Assembly: GCA_902635985.1 (NCBI GenBank)
Contig: CACPPZ010000016.1
Span: 1-34,124 of the forward strand
DNA: 34,124 bases
DNA from: Paracoccaceae bacterium
GTDB taxonomy: Bacteria; Pseudomonadota; Alphaproteobacteria; Rhodobacterales; Rhodobacteraceae
Reading direction: 5' to 3'
The position numbers were made by a program, and so were the translations under genes. Positions 23,607 through 32,392 of the stretch are shown piece by piece. Positions within the stretch are counted from its first letter, which is position 1. Every line of letters begins with the position of its first letter. The notes beneath the pieces are model-generated. The model was not told where the DNA came from, did no database searches, and saw nothing but the letters and a program-made list of their open reading frames with translations.

Positions 23607-24416
23607 TCAGATTCTATCGAGCAGCTCTTTAAATTTAGAAAGCTCCTCGGGTTGCATTCTTACAAGATGAGGTTCTTCCGGAAAGCTACCATTATTTACG
23701 TCTTCTACAAATTCTTTAAACGCTCCAACACGTTCATTTTGAAGCCTCTCTAACTCACCCTTAAAATCTCGATAGACTTTAGCGTGCCTTGGGATATGCC
23801 CGTCCGTATATCCCAAAATATCATTTGAGTACAAATATTGGGCATCGCAACCAGCCCCTGCACCCATTGACCAAACCAATATACTCGTTCGCTTAGAAAT
23901 CTCATTTGCGACTTCTACCGGAACAACTTCTAACTCCACACCTATAGCTCCAGCGTTTTCATAAGACTTGACTTGCTGCAGTAAATCTAACGCATCATTT
24001 GCAGTCTTGCCGACAGCCTTAAATCCGCCTGTCCAAGTGGCGCGGGCAGGAACTAACCCTACATGTCCAACAACCGGAATATATTCATTAGAAAGCATCG
24101 CAACAGTGTCAAAAGATCCCGAGCAATACAGCGCATCTGCACCCTTTTCTATAGCCGAATTACACCAGTTCAAATACTCGCTCGGCGAACCGCATTCCGT
24201 ATGGGTTTGCCCTGCCATTGAAAAGATTGTTGGCGCCACGGTGCGGTACTCTGGATGAAATAACACATCGGCAGGGACTGATGCTATATCTATGCCAGCG
24301 TCTTCTGCAGCGGCAGCTTCATCCAAAGAGAAAAACTTCAGCATAGTTAGTTGCCTTTTACCCTTAAGGGCTAGTAAGTCTGCTACGGTTGGTAGTGTTC
24401 TTGCTTTACGTTCCAT
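23607..24416 (-). CDS. PanB-superfamily protein, divergent at metal site
   Basis: A 269-aa TIM-barrel protein of the ketopantoate hydroxymethyltransferase/PEP-mutase superfamily. Matches to PanB are VVGHVGLVPARATWTGGFKAVGKT, then ELEVVPVEVANEI, where E163 aligns with catalytic Glu181 of E. coli PanB, and then MGAGAGCDAQYLYSNDILGY. But the metal-binding Asp84 region reads IFSMAGQTH, and the KIEGG strand (Lys112, Glu114) reads ALYCSGSFD, so key ligands are lost. It probably does not make ketopantoate. A related aldol-type or lyase reaction is possible. It follows the SDR at 24481 by 64 bp on the same strand and converges with the oxidoreductase. Confidence 0.8.
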   Translation of the reverse strand: MERKARTLPTVADLLALKGKRQLTMLKFFSLDEAAAAEDAGIDIASVPADVLFHPEYRTVAPTIFSMAGQTHTECGSPSEYLNWCNSAIEKGADALYCSGSFDTVAMLSNEYIPVVGHVGLVPARATWTGGFKAVGKTANDALDLLQQVKSYENAGAIGVELEVVPVEVANEISKRTSILVWSMGAGAGCDAQYLYSNDILGYTDGHIPRHAKVYRDFKGELERLQNERVGAFKEFVEDVNNGSFPEEPHLVRMQPEELSKFKELLDRI

Positions 24417-24480
24417 TTTAATGTCTTGTGCTCTATTATAGTTTGCTGGAATATATTTCGAAACTTGATTGAAATATTAA

Positions 24481-25194
24481 TTATGGCTCTCTTAATAACC
24501 AGCCGCCATCAACATCTACGGTTGTCCCAGTCACAAAGTTATTTTTAATTACAAATAAAATCCCTTGAGCGACTTCATCGGCCATTCCGGCTCGCGGTAT
24601 CAAATTATTTGTTGTCATCTGTCTATATAGCTCCTCCCGCTCAGTGCCTTTTAAAATAACCATTGGTGTATCTATGGTTCCTGGAGATACTGCATTAATT
24701 CTGATACGTGGCGCTACTTCGCGCGCAACAGCACGCATCATAGCTTCAACTGCATTCCCAACAGAAGACAGTGCGACCTGACCAGGTAAACAGTTGCGTG
24801 CAGGTGCCCCAGACACTAACGTAATCGACCCTCCATCACTTACATGCATTGCCCCATAACGAACGACATTTGCATAGCCCCAGAGCTTATCGAAAGACGC
24901 CTTATAACCGTCTAAATCCATTTCTAGAAAGGGGCCAAAGGCCCGTTTACCACCCGTCGCAGCGGTGACTAAAATATCTATTGGTGATAATTCCTCCAAG
25001 ACTGCCTCGACTGCGCCTCGATCCAGTACATCACATGCTCTCGTAGTTATACCATTAGGTAAAGTTCCAGCCTTTTTCGGTTCACGACTAATGGCCGTTA
25101 CTTCCGCTCCACCCTCAGCCAATAGCAAGGTTGTTGCCAGGCCAATTCCAGATGTTCCACCGAACACTACTGCTTTTTTGCCAGATAAATCCAT
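24481..25194 (-). CDS. SDR-fold protein lacking catalytic Tyr and Lys
   Basis: A 237-aa protein. The ATG at 25194 follows AAGGAAG by 5 nt, so the 18 codons upstream are left out. The cofactor motif GGTSGIG is intact and so is RINAVSPGTIDTP and the C-terminal GTTVDVDGGW. But NNAG reads TAATGG and the YxxxK helix reads ALSSVGNAVEAM, so both catalytic Tyr and Lys are replaced. This resembles a known SDR subgroup that lacks the classical tetrad. It diverges from the amidase gene across 150 bp and precedes the PanB-like gene in a two-gene operon. Confidence 0.85.
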   Translation of the reverse strand: MDLSGKKAVVFGGTSGIGLATTLLLAEGGAEVTAISREPKKAGTLPNGITTRACDVLDRGAVEAVLEELSPIDILVTAATGGKRAFGPFLEMDLDGYKASFDKLWGYANVVRYGAMHVSDGGSITLVSGAPARNCLPGQVALSSVGNAVEAMMRAVAREVAPRIRINAVSPGTIDTPMVILKGTEREELYRQMTTNNLIPRAGMADEVAQGILFVIKNNFVTGTTVDVDGGWLLREP

Positions 25195-25344
25195 TGAAAC
25201 TTCCTTTATAATTTCTTTATTGATATTCAGTTTCCCAGCTTTAGGCAAAACTTTTAATATAAAATTTCATATCATCAGTTTCATTTCTCTGACTTATAGA
25301 TAAACTTCAGCATATCAGTCGAAATTTTACCTTGGAGGATAATT

Positions 25345-26718
25345 TTGGAGATTTGGCAACTTACAGCTACGGAACTAAAGCAAAAAATTGCAGATGGTGA
25401 AATATCGGCCCGTGAAGCTACCGAAAGTCATTTATCTCGAATGAGCCGATTAAATGATAAACTTAACGCCGTGGTCGAAAGTTGTGAAGCAGAGGCTCTG
25501 AAAGAAGCGGACGCCGTCGACAAAAAACGCCAAAAAGGAGCGAAACTTGGGGCACTTGCCGGTGTGCCAGTAACCGTTAAAGTTAATGTGGATCAGAAAG
25601 GCTATGCAACGACCAACGGACTTCAGTTGCAAAAAAATCTTATAGCTAAAACCGATAATCCTGTTGTAAATAACTTGCGTAGAGCCGAGGCTATAATTAT
25701 TGGCAGGACGAATACTCCTGCATTTTCGCTTCGATGGTTTACTCGTAATGTAATTCATGGGCACACGAAAAATCCACTTAATCCGCTGGTTACTCCAGGT
25801 GGATCATCAGGAGGTGCAGCAGCAGCAGTGGCGGCCGGAATAGGAACAATTGGTCACGGTACTGACATAGCTGGCTCAATTCGCTATCCAGCATACGCTT
25901 GCGGAATCCATGGACTTAGACCATCACTAGGCCGCGTTGCAGCTCACAACTTTTCAGGCCCTGATCGCTTTATAGGAGCTCAACTAATGGCTGTTTCTGG
26001 CCCACTTGCCAGATGCATTGAAGATTTAGAGCTTGGGCTTGAAGTAATGGCAAATCACGACTATCGAGATCCATGGTCAATAGGAATGCCACTTAAAGGT
26101 GAACCTTATGCAAAACGCTTTGCTTTTTGTGATTCACCAGAGGGAATAAAAGTTGATGCCAGAATTAAGCAAAGCCTTCGTGAAGCAGGCAATAAACTCG
26201 AGGAAGCTGGATGGGAAGCAGACGAAGTTAAACTACCACCATTGCGTAGCGCAATGGAAAACCAATTAATTCTGTGGGTGGCAGAAATGGAAAAAAGTTC
26301 AGGCCAGTTAGTGGCAAAAGAAAATGATCCAGATGCTACCTTAATTTATGATCGTTTGCGGAAAATTTCTAAATACATAAACTCGGATCAAATTATGTTT
26401 GCACTCCAAGATCGGGCTAATCTTACAAGACAATGGAAAAAATTTCTATTCGACTATCCACTGCTACTCTGTCCCGTTTCTTGCTCGCTTCCCTTTGACG
26501 ATCTTCAGGATATACGATCAGAGGAAGATTTTGAACAAATAATTGAACATCAAATCTTACAAATCGGATTACCGTTTATGGGCCTGCCGGGGCTAACTGT
26601 AACAACTGACAGAAATGGAGATCGCCCTGTAGGTGTTCAACTGGTTGCATCTCATTTTCGCGAAGATATCTTACTGAATGCCGCAAAAATTATCGCACCA
26701 AAATTTGATATAATTTGA
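25345..26718 (+). CDS. Amidase-signature family enzyme
   Basis: A 457-aa amidase. TTG 25345 follows GGAGG by 6 nt. The Ser-cisSer-Lys triad is visible as K79 (VTVKVN), S154 (PGGSSGGAAA) and nucleophile S178 (GTDIAGSIRYPA), with 24 residues between the two serines as usual. The C-terminal GLPGLTVTTDRNGDRPVGVQ is also typical. No signal peptide. Aryl- or alkyl-amides, indoleacetamide and Glu-tRNA are known substrates in the family; no GatB/GatC is nearby, so a catabolic role is more likely. Divergent from the SDR gene, with which it may share regulation. Confidence 0.92.
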   Translation: MEIWQLTATELKQKIADGEISAREATESHLSRMSRLNDKLNAVVESCEAEALKEADAVDKKRQKGAKLGALAGVPVTVKVNVDQKGYATTNGLQLQKNLIAKTDNPVVNNLRRAEAIIIGRTNTPAFSLRWFTRNVIHGHTKNPLNPLVTPGGSSGGAAAAVAAGIGTIGHGTDIAGSIRYPAYACGIHGLRPSLGRVAAHNFSGPDRFIGAQLMAVSGPLARCIEDLELGLEVMANHDYRDPWSIGMPLKGEPYAKRFAFCDSPEGIKVDARIKQSLREAGNKLEEAGWEADEVKLPPLRSAMENQLILWVAEMEKSSGQLVAKENDPDATLIYDRLRKISKYINSDQIMFALQDRANLTRQWKKFLFDYPLLLCPVSCSLPFDDLQDIRSEEDFEQIIEHQILQIGLPFMGLPGLTVTTDRNGDRPVGVQLVASHFREDILLNAAKIIAPKFDII

Positions 26719-26749
26719 ACCAAAAAAATAATCGTTATATCAACCGATA

Positions 26750-27388
26750 CTAAAACAAAATATCAACTAGGATGTTGTGTCCTACAAAAAAACAAAGAAC
26801 TATAAAAAAACATCCTAGAATAAACTCAAAACCTCGGGAGTTTGATTGGAGGAACCTTCTAAATTTCGGCAGTGCAATAATGAAAGTGAGAAAAACATAC
26901 CAACTTGCATCAATTATAGTTGCGGTAAAAACCATGATTGCTTTTTCTTGAAATAAAGAAGCGTCACCCACAAACTGGGTAAATATTGCCAAAAAGAAAA
27001 CAGCAATTTTAGGGTTTAAGAATACAATCAAAAATCCAGACCCAAAATTCCCAAATAAAGTATTAGATATTTGAAATTTCTGTTGGTCTGATTCTGACAG
27101 TGTAAGACTTGAGCTTAACATGACATATGCAAGCCAAAGAAAAAATACTAACCCAGCAACGTTAAGAAATTTTATCAAAAAAGGAATAAAAGATAAGGTA
27201 ACGCTCAAACCAAATGCGACTAAAAAAGCATAGAAAAAGATACCAAGACCATGAGCTAAGCCAAATACCACACCAGCTCGACGTCCTCCATCCATCACTG
27301 TTTTAGACAATAACGCGATACTGGGGCCAGGCGAGGCTGCACCAGCTAAACAGGCAGAGGCCAAAAAAATCCATGTTATTAGCGTCAT
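26750..27388 (-). CDS. LysE/RhtB family translocator
   Basis: A 212-aa inner-membrane exporter. The N-terminal GAASPGPSIALLSKTVMDGG has the SPGP signature followed by the glycine-rich cytoplasmic loop (RRAGVVFGLAHGLGIFFYA), and about six transmembrane helices follow, including FLNPKIAVFFLAIFTQFV, typical of amino-acid exporters. It converges with the amidase gene with only 31 bp between stops. Family members export amino acids such as threonine, homoserine or lysine; it might relieve products of the nearby catabolic genes. Confidence 0.9.
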   Translation of the reverse strand: MTLITWIFLASACLAGAASPGPSIALLSKTVMDGGRRAGVVFGLAHGLGIFFYAFLVAFGLSVTLSFIPFLIKFLNVAGLVFFLWLAYVMLSSSLTLSESDQQKFQISNTLFGNFGSGFLIVFLNPKIAVFFLAIFTQFVGDASLFQEKAIMVFTATIIDASWYVFLTFIIALPKFRRFLQSNSRGFEFILGCFFIVLCFFVGHNILVDILF

Positions 27389-27606
27389 TTTTTATTCACT
27401 AGATTACTAAAACTTAACGTAATCTGCATCTTTTAAGATTGATATGATATTATTGGTTTTACCATAAGAAAACGTGACAGAAATCAATTAAATAGACAAA
27501 TAAGAAAAATTAAAAAAACTTTGATTATCTATACATTTTAAAAGTTAAGTCGTTGTGTTTTATAGGTGTGTTTTGAAATTCTTAGCAGAAAGATATTAAA
27601 AGCAGA

Positions 27607-30465
27607 ATGATATCATCGATAATAAATAAGAATTTGAATAGAGGTCTGACGGGCTATCAAGATTTGCTAACAAAGCTAAAAGAAAAAGCTTACAGTTATC
27701 CCCTGCTTGCAATGATACTTTCAAATTGTGGAAGCAATACAATATGCACAACAGTCACAACAACTACTGACGACACGCCGACTATTCCTGTTACTTCAAA
27801 TTCAGTGGTGGTTGTTGCTGAAATGGAAAACATCGGTTTGGTTGGAGTAAACGACACGATAACTGCAACAAGTTCGACTTTGACATCGGGCACAAGTATT
27901 GTTGATACGGACCCTTACGATGACGATACACTTACAATAACCGCTAATGACGATATTATTGGCACACCAACGGTAAGTGGCATAGAGAAAATTATATTTT
28001 CAACTTCAGCTACCAAGTTGGGTAACGATTATGAATTTGATGTGAACTTGGTGAATATCACCGGGAGTGATACTGTCACTTTTGAAAACACTAATTCGAG
28101 CTCTTTAATAAAAACACTCGATTTAACAAATGTCGGTGTACCTATTTCTATAGGCTCAAATTTTTCAACAATAAAAGTTGCGGGCCAAACAGACAAAGAT
28201 ATAAACTTAAATATTTCAGCCGACACTATTTTATCGACAACAGGTTCATCCAAAGATCTAATTGTAAATGCCGGTGGGAAAAGTGTCACATTAAGCTCTT
28301 CTACCGCAACCCAAGACATAATAATCAACAAAGCATATAATGCAGATATTACGGCTGCTTCAGCACTCAGAAATGTAGCAGTTACAAGTAATGGCGACGT
28401 TACGCTACGAGACTTGAGTGCCTTAAAAGGAAATATAGATATTACCAATGTGGGTAGTATTAATGTAATTAGTGCAACAAATGCTACTGGAACTCTTAAT
28501 CTTATCAATGAGAGAGCATCTTTAGGCGCTGACATCACAATTACAGACGCCAACTCAGCCGTAAAAGTAACTATAAAATCAGCAGGCTCAATTACCGCAA
28601 CATCTAATAATGGGTTAGCTTCCGCGCAATTTATCGATCTTACTGCTGCAGAGGACTCTACGATTTACTCAGATGGTGTTAGCAACCAAGATTTAACGGT
28701 TAATGCTATCAATTCTTTAGGAAATTCAACAAACTTTAATCTTCATGCATCAACCGTAGAAAAGTTAACCTTAGGTGGCTCCTCTCCACTGGTCGTAAGT
28801 ATAGACTCCGCTGATATTTCAACTGAAACTGTTGTGAATACTAATTCAGACGCAACTCTCTGGTTAACAGGCGCGACAGCTGACCTTACGAATGCCGCAA
28901 CGTCTGTAAAGCTTCGGTTAAAAAACTTCGATGGAAAAACAATTACTATAAAAGACAGTCAGGATTTTTATCTAGATACCGAAATCGCACAAACCTCGTC
29001 AACTTCTACACCAACTTTCGACCATAAAACAGACGCCACAAGCTCTACCACAAACGCAGTAACAATAAAGACTTTTGATTCAGACACATCAAATGGTGAT
29101 AAATCGGCTAATATTGCTGGCTTAAACTTTGTAGATGTTCAGACACTCAATTTAAATCTTTTAAATGATTTAAATCTTGATAGCTCAGCCGATATAACTG
29201 GAGTTGATCTCACTAGTATTGTGGTTACCGGGACAGGTGATTTTGATCTTAATACAAATACAATCACCGGCAGCAGTTCAACCAGAGTAGCATTAAATGC
29301 ATCAAGTTTGTCAGGATCAGCGACACTTAACTTAGACGGAACTACCAATGGCATAGCTAATATTCAGACAGGATCAGCAGCGGATAGTATTAAAATAGAT
29401 GGAGTAACAGCAGATTCAGGTGGATTTGTGATAGCGTCGAACGAATCTAATGATACAATAAGAATTACAGCGAATGGAGACGGATCATCTGCCAAAATAA
29501 ACATCAACGCAGGTGGCGGAGGTTCGGACACACTCTCTCTTGCTGCAGGCGTAGATTTAAGTGCAAGCAATCTGACTCTTACTTCCGTTGAGCGCATCTT
29601 GTTAACAGGCGGAGGAACAACGCAAAAAATTGCCGCAAGTGATGTGTCTGGGGCAAGTCTCAAACTTGCCGAAGATGGAACTGGTACTGCCGTATTTACA
29701 GTGGTTGCTGATCAATCAACAATAAACTTATCAAATTTCACTTTCGCCTCCTCCTTTGCTTCAGGCACAGACAGTGTTGTAGTGAACGCTAGCTCGTCTA
29801 GTTCCGGAGTGACGGTAACCGGCACCAGTGGGAATGACAGTATCACAGGGTCGGACGTTAATGATAATTTAAGTGGTGGGGGATCTGCCGATACGATCTC
29901 AGCGGGAACTGGAAATGATATAATCAATGGCGGAGCAGGCGCTGATACCCTAACAGGAGGTGCTGGTGACGATGAGTTTGATTATTTCACGTCAGGAAAC
30001 TCAACTGAGGCTTCTATGGATAAGATAACGGATTATCAGGCCGCTGCCGCCACTGCAGATAATGATACAATCGACATAATAACTGGGGCTAAAGGAGCAA
30101 ATTCTACATCCATCGATGTAAAAAGTGCGATAGCTGGTGGCGGAGGAAGCGAGACGGTTACGGCGGCAGTAACAAATGGTGTTGCGACTTTATCCGGATC
30201 AGATGCTGGTCTCATCAATACTCTCTCAGAATGGATCGACGCTGTGTCAGTCGATGGCGTGATAAAGAAAGCTGCCAATGATGCAGATGCGGTGGGTGCC
30301 ATTGCGTTTCAACTTAACGGGAATACTTATCTGGTTGAGAGCAATGATACATCCGACAACAACACAGCAAACGTTTCTATTGTGAATGTGATAGAGTTAA
30401 CGGGTTTAACAGGGGTCACTGCAGTCGCAGACGCGGCAGCAGCAAATACAGTGTTGATAGCATAA
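27607..30465 (+). CDS. Large RTX-repeat surface or S-layer-like protein
   Basis: A 952-aa protein rich in Thr, Ser, Asn, Asp and Ala, with very few aromatic residues and only two Cys, both near the N-terminus. Six tandem nonapeptides lie at about residues 739-792 (GTSGNDSIT, GSDVNDNLS, GGGSADTIS, AGTGNDIIN, GGAGADTLT, GGAGDDEFD), the calcium-binding beta-roll of RTX proteins. The DKITDYQ that follows and the hydrophobic C-terminus suggest type I secretion. The N-terminal YPLLAMILSNCGSN looks like a defective lipobox (Asn before Cys). The long beta-rich middle resembles S-layer or adhesin repeats. No TolC/ABC secretion genes are in the window. Confidence 0.8.
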   Translation: MISSIINKNLNRGLTGYQDLLTKLKEKAYSYPLLAMILSNCGSNTICTTVTTTTDDTPTIPVTSNSVVVVAEMENIGLVGVNDTITATSSTLTSGTSIVDTDPYDDDTLTITANDDIIGTPTVSGIEKIIFSTSATKLGNDYEFDVNLVNITGSDTVTFENTNSSSLIKTLDLTNVGVPISIGSNFSTIKVAGQTDKDINLNISADTILSTTGSSKDLIVNAGGKSVTLSSSTATQDIIINKAYNADITAASALRNVAVTSNGDVTLRDLSALKGNIDITNVGSINVISATNATGTLNLINERASLGADITITDANSAVKVTIKSAGSITATSNNGLASAQFIDLTAAEDSTIYSDGVSNQDLTVNAINSLGNSTNFNLHASTVEKLTLGGSSPLVVSIDSADISTETVVNTNSDATLWLTGATADLTNAATSVKLRLKNFDGKTITIKDSQDFYLDTEIAQTSSTSTPTFDHKTDATSSTTNAVTIKTFDSDTSNGDKSANIAGLNFVDVQTLNLNLLNDLNLDSSADITGVDLTSIVVTGTGDFDLNTNTITGSSSTRVALNASSLSGSATLNLDGTTNGIANIQTGSAADSIKIDGVTADSGGFVIASNESNDTIRITANGDGSSAKININAGGGGSDTLSLAAGVDLSASNLTLTSVERILLTGGGTTQKIAASDVSGASLKLAEDGTGTAVFTVVADQSTINLSNFTFASSFASGTDSVVVNASSSSSGVTVTGTSGNDSITGSDVNDNLSGGGSADTISAGTGNDIINGGAGADTLTGGAGDDEFDYFTSGNSTEASMDKITDYQAAAATADNDTIDIITGAKGANSTSIDVKSAIAGGGGSETVTAAVTNGVATLSGSDAGLINTLSEWIDAVSVDGVIKKAANDADAVGAIAFQLNGNTYLVESNDTSDNNTANVSIVNVIELTGLTGVTAVADAAAANTVLIA

Positions 30466-30476
30466 TATGCTATCAA
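30454..30476. terminator. Perfect hairpin over the RTX gene stop codon
   Basis: TTGATAGCAT and ATGCTATCAA form a perfect 10-bp stem around a 3-nt loop. It spans the stop codon of the 952-aa gene and faces the end of a minus-strand gene at 30511. There is no long T tract, so it may be a weak bidirectional terminator or an mRNA-stabilising stem. Confidence 0.4.
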
Positions 30477-30510
30477 TAGAGCAAAAAGACATTAGATTAA
30501 CTTGTTTAGA

Positions 30511-30855
30511 TTAGTCTATTTGCATTGAAATAATTTTTAAAAAATATCCATATAATGGTGTTAAAGCAGCTACAGCCAGTGCCGGCATCATTGCAGAAAA
30601 ATCCATTTGCGCCGCCGGAGGGCTACTTGCTATCATTATAATCCCAACGAGAAACCCTAGCCAACCACCTCGGACCGCTCCATCTCCAAATCGTGTTACT
30701 CGATTATCGCCATCTTTAGCACCGAGCATATGGCCAATGGCAATACCTATCACAAATAAGAAGGCTAACAAATCTATAGCAGGACCTATGTCTCCAGCTG
30801 CATTAAATGCACCTACAACTACAACTACTATTAATACGAGCCCCACATACCTCAT
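30511..30855 (-). CDS. Small membrane protein, 114 aa
   Basis: ATG at 30855 is preceded by AGAGG about 9 nt away, so the N-terminal 25 residues of the longer frame are left out. Four hydrophobic segments are visible: YVGLVLIVVVVVGAF, LLAFLFVIGIAIG, WLGFLVGIIMIA and MMPALAVAALTPLYGYFL. The layout weakly recalls MotA/ExbB-type small proteins with a PAID segment followed by a glycine-rich helix, but charged channel residues are not convincing. No family is assigned. Confidence 0.6.
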   Translation of the reverse strand: MRYVGLVLIVVVVVGAFNAAGDIGPAIDLLAFLFVIGIAIGHMLGAKDGDNRVTRFGDGAVRGGWLGFLVGIIMIASSPPAAQMDFSAMMPALAVAALTPLYGYFLKIISMQID

Positions 30856-31043
30856 CGTTTCCAACCTCTTTTCAGTTTTGAATATTCTATATACAGTAAT
30901 AGCAGAAACAAACTTAAGCAGAAAGTACAAAAAAAGTACTATACAATCAGTATTTTGTTATTAAGTTTGATTTTATAAAAACCCGCATATTTTTATTTAA
31001 AGCATTAGAAAATTAATAAACCTCAGTGAAAAAGGAGCACCAA

Positions 31044-31331
31044 ATGCCCAAAGGTTATCTCATGGCAAACTTGCGCGTTAAAGACCAAGATATTTTTAAA
31101 GAATTTTCATCTGTCGCACTACCACTAATAGAGAGCTTTGGTGGTAAATTATTAGCGCGGGGTCCTAATGCCGACCGGCATGAAGGAGAAGTGTCTGGGA
31201 TCGTTACACTTATTGAATTCGAAAGCAAAGAAGCTGCTGAGAAATTTTATTTTAGTGACGAATATCAAGCTGCGAAATCAATACGGGATCGAGGTGTTGA
31301 TACAGACCTCATGATTATAGAGGGTATGTAA
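31044..31331 (+). CDS. DUF1330 family protein
   Basis: A 95-aa protein. ATG 31044 follows AAGGAG by 6 nt; the longer frame from GTG 31026 runs through that ribosome site. It fits DUF1330: KGYLMANLRVKDQDIFKEF, GGKLLARGPNADRHEG, then IEFESKEAAEKFYFSDEYQA and a terminal IIEGM. This is a dimeric ferredoxin-like barrel family of unknown function, fourth or fifth such protein in the window. The next gene follows after about 90 bp on the same strand. Confidence 0.88.
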   Translation: MPKGYLMANLRVKDQDIFKEFSSVALPLIESFGGKLLARGPNADRHEGEVSGIVTLIEFESKEAAEKFYFSDEYQAAKSIRDRGVDTDLMIIEGM

Positions 31332-31420
31332 CCCAGTTAGAGACGATCAGTGCTAGCATTCGACGTTGACCATAAAAATATTCATATCTTTCAATGAGAC
31401 ACTGGGAAAAGGATACCTCA

Positions 31421-32362
31421 GTGAAAGTCTCCCCATACTTACAAAAATTCCCTCAGCTTAATGCCTTTCACGGAAAACCAGGATTCATAAGCTTGGTGGG
31501 TCATAGGGGCGCCCGGGGATTAATGCCTGAAAATACAATTGAGGGTTTTGAATACATTTTAGATAACGACATCATTGCCATTGAGTTTGACGTTTTACTT
31601 ACTAAAGATGAAGTGCCAGTAATTACGCACGACTTTTATCTATCGAAATCCATAACTAGAAATGCCGAGGGAAACTGGCTTTTAAAAAATGGGCCCAGAA
31701 TAAGTGATCTAACAATTGCTGATCTTCAAACATTCGATGTTGGTGGTGTCGATAAAAGAAGCTCTTACGGAAGTTTATATCCGGAGCAAGCTTTCTTGTC
31801 CGATGTTCGTATTCCTAAATTATCTGATTTACTAGAACTTGCCTGCCTTCCAAAAGGTCAAAATTTATTCCTACTGTTAGAGATCAAATCTGATCTCTCA
31901 ATTGATAAAAGAAAGGTTATTGAACATATTGTTTTTGAAATTCAAAAGAGATCTTTATCAAATCGGGTAGTTTTACACAGTTTTGACTGGGACTTACTGG
32001 ACGAGTGCCGCCTGATAGCTCCAGAAATGCCAAGATCATATTTGTCTCAGATGCCGGAAAGTTCCGAAGATCTATTTGATAAGCCCACTGAAGAAAGTTC
32101 ACCAGACTTCACATCTTTAAATTGCTCTATACCAGAGGCGATTCAGGCGGCAGGTGGCCACTTGTGGTGTCCATATTTTAAAGACGTGACTGTCGACCTT
32201 GTGGCTGAAGCACATAACTTGGGTTTGCCTGTTTGTACTTGGACAGTAAACGAAGTTGAAGATATAGAAAATATGATAGATACGGGGGTAGATGGCATTA
32301 TAACTGATTACACAGATCGCGCGAAAAGGATACTAAAATCGCGGGGACTGAATTGGCGGTGA
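31421..32362 (+). CDS. Glycerophosphodiester phosphodiesterase (GDPD) family
   Basis: A 313-aa protein. GTG 31421 follows AAAAGGA at a good distance; ATG 31394 has no ribosome site. The GDPD motifs are clear: VGHRGARGLMPENT (H28, R29, E37, N38), IAIEFDVLL (E55, D57), and VITHD (H70, D71). The C-terminal LPVCTWTVNEVEDIENMIDTGVDGIITDY is also diagnostic. It should hydrolyse glycerophosphodiesters to glycerol-3-phosphate and an alcohol, a way to recover phosphorus and polar headgroups. No signal peptide, so cytoplasmic. It converges with the MFS gene. Confidence 0.92.
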   Translation: MKVSPYLQKFPQLNAFHGKPGFISLVGHRGARGLMPENTIEGFEYILDNDIIAIEFDVLLTKDEVPVITHDFYLSKSITRNAEGNWLLKNGPRISDLTIADLQTFDVGGVDKRSSYGSLYPEQAFLSDVRIPKLSDLLELACLPKGQNLFLLLEIKSDLSIDKRKVIEHIVFEIQKRSLSNRVVLHSFDWDLLDECRLIAPEMPRSYLSQMPESSEDLFDKPTEESSPDFTSLNCSIPEAIQAAGGHLWCPYFKDVTVDLVAEAHNLGLPVCTWTVNEVEDIENMIDTGVDGIITDYTDRAKRILKSRGLNWR

Positions 32363-32392
32363 ATTCAAAAATTTTATAAATTTAAATGGTAA

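Noticed and set aside
28029-28553. 174-codon minus-strand frame, and others, inside the RTX gene
   Set aside because: Antisense shadows of a low-complexity Thr/Ser/Val-rich gene; no ribosome sites or recognisable domains.
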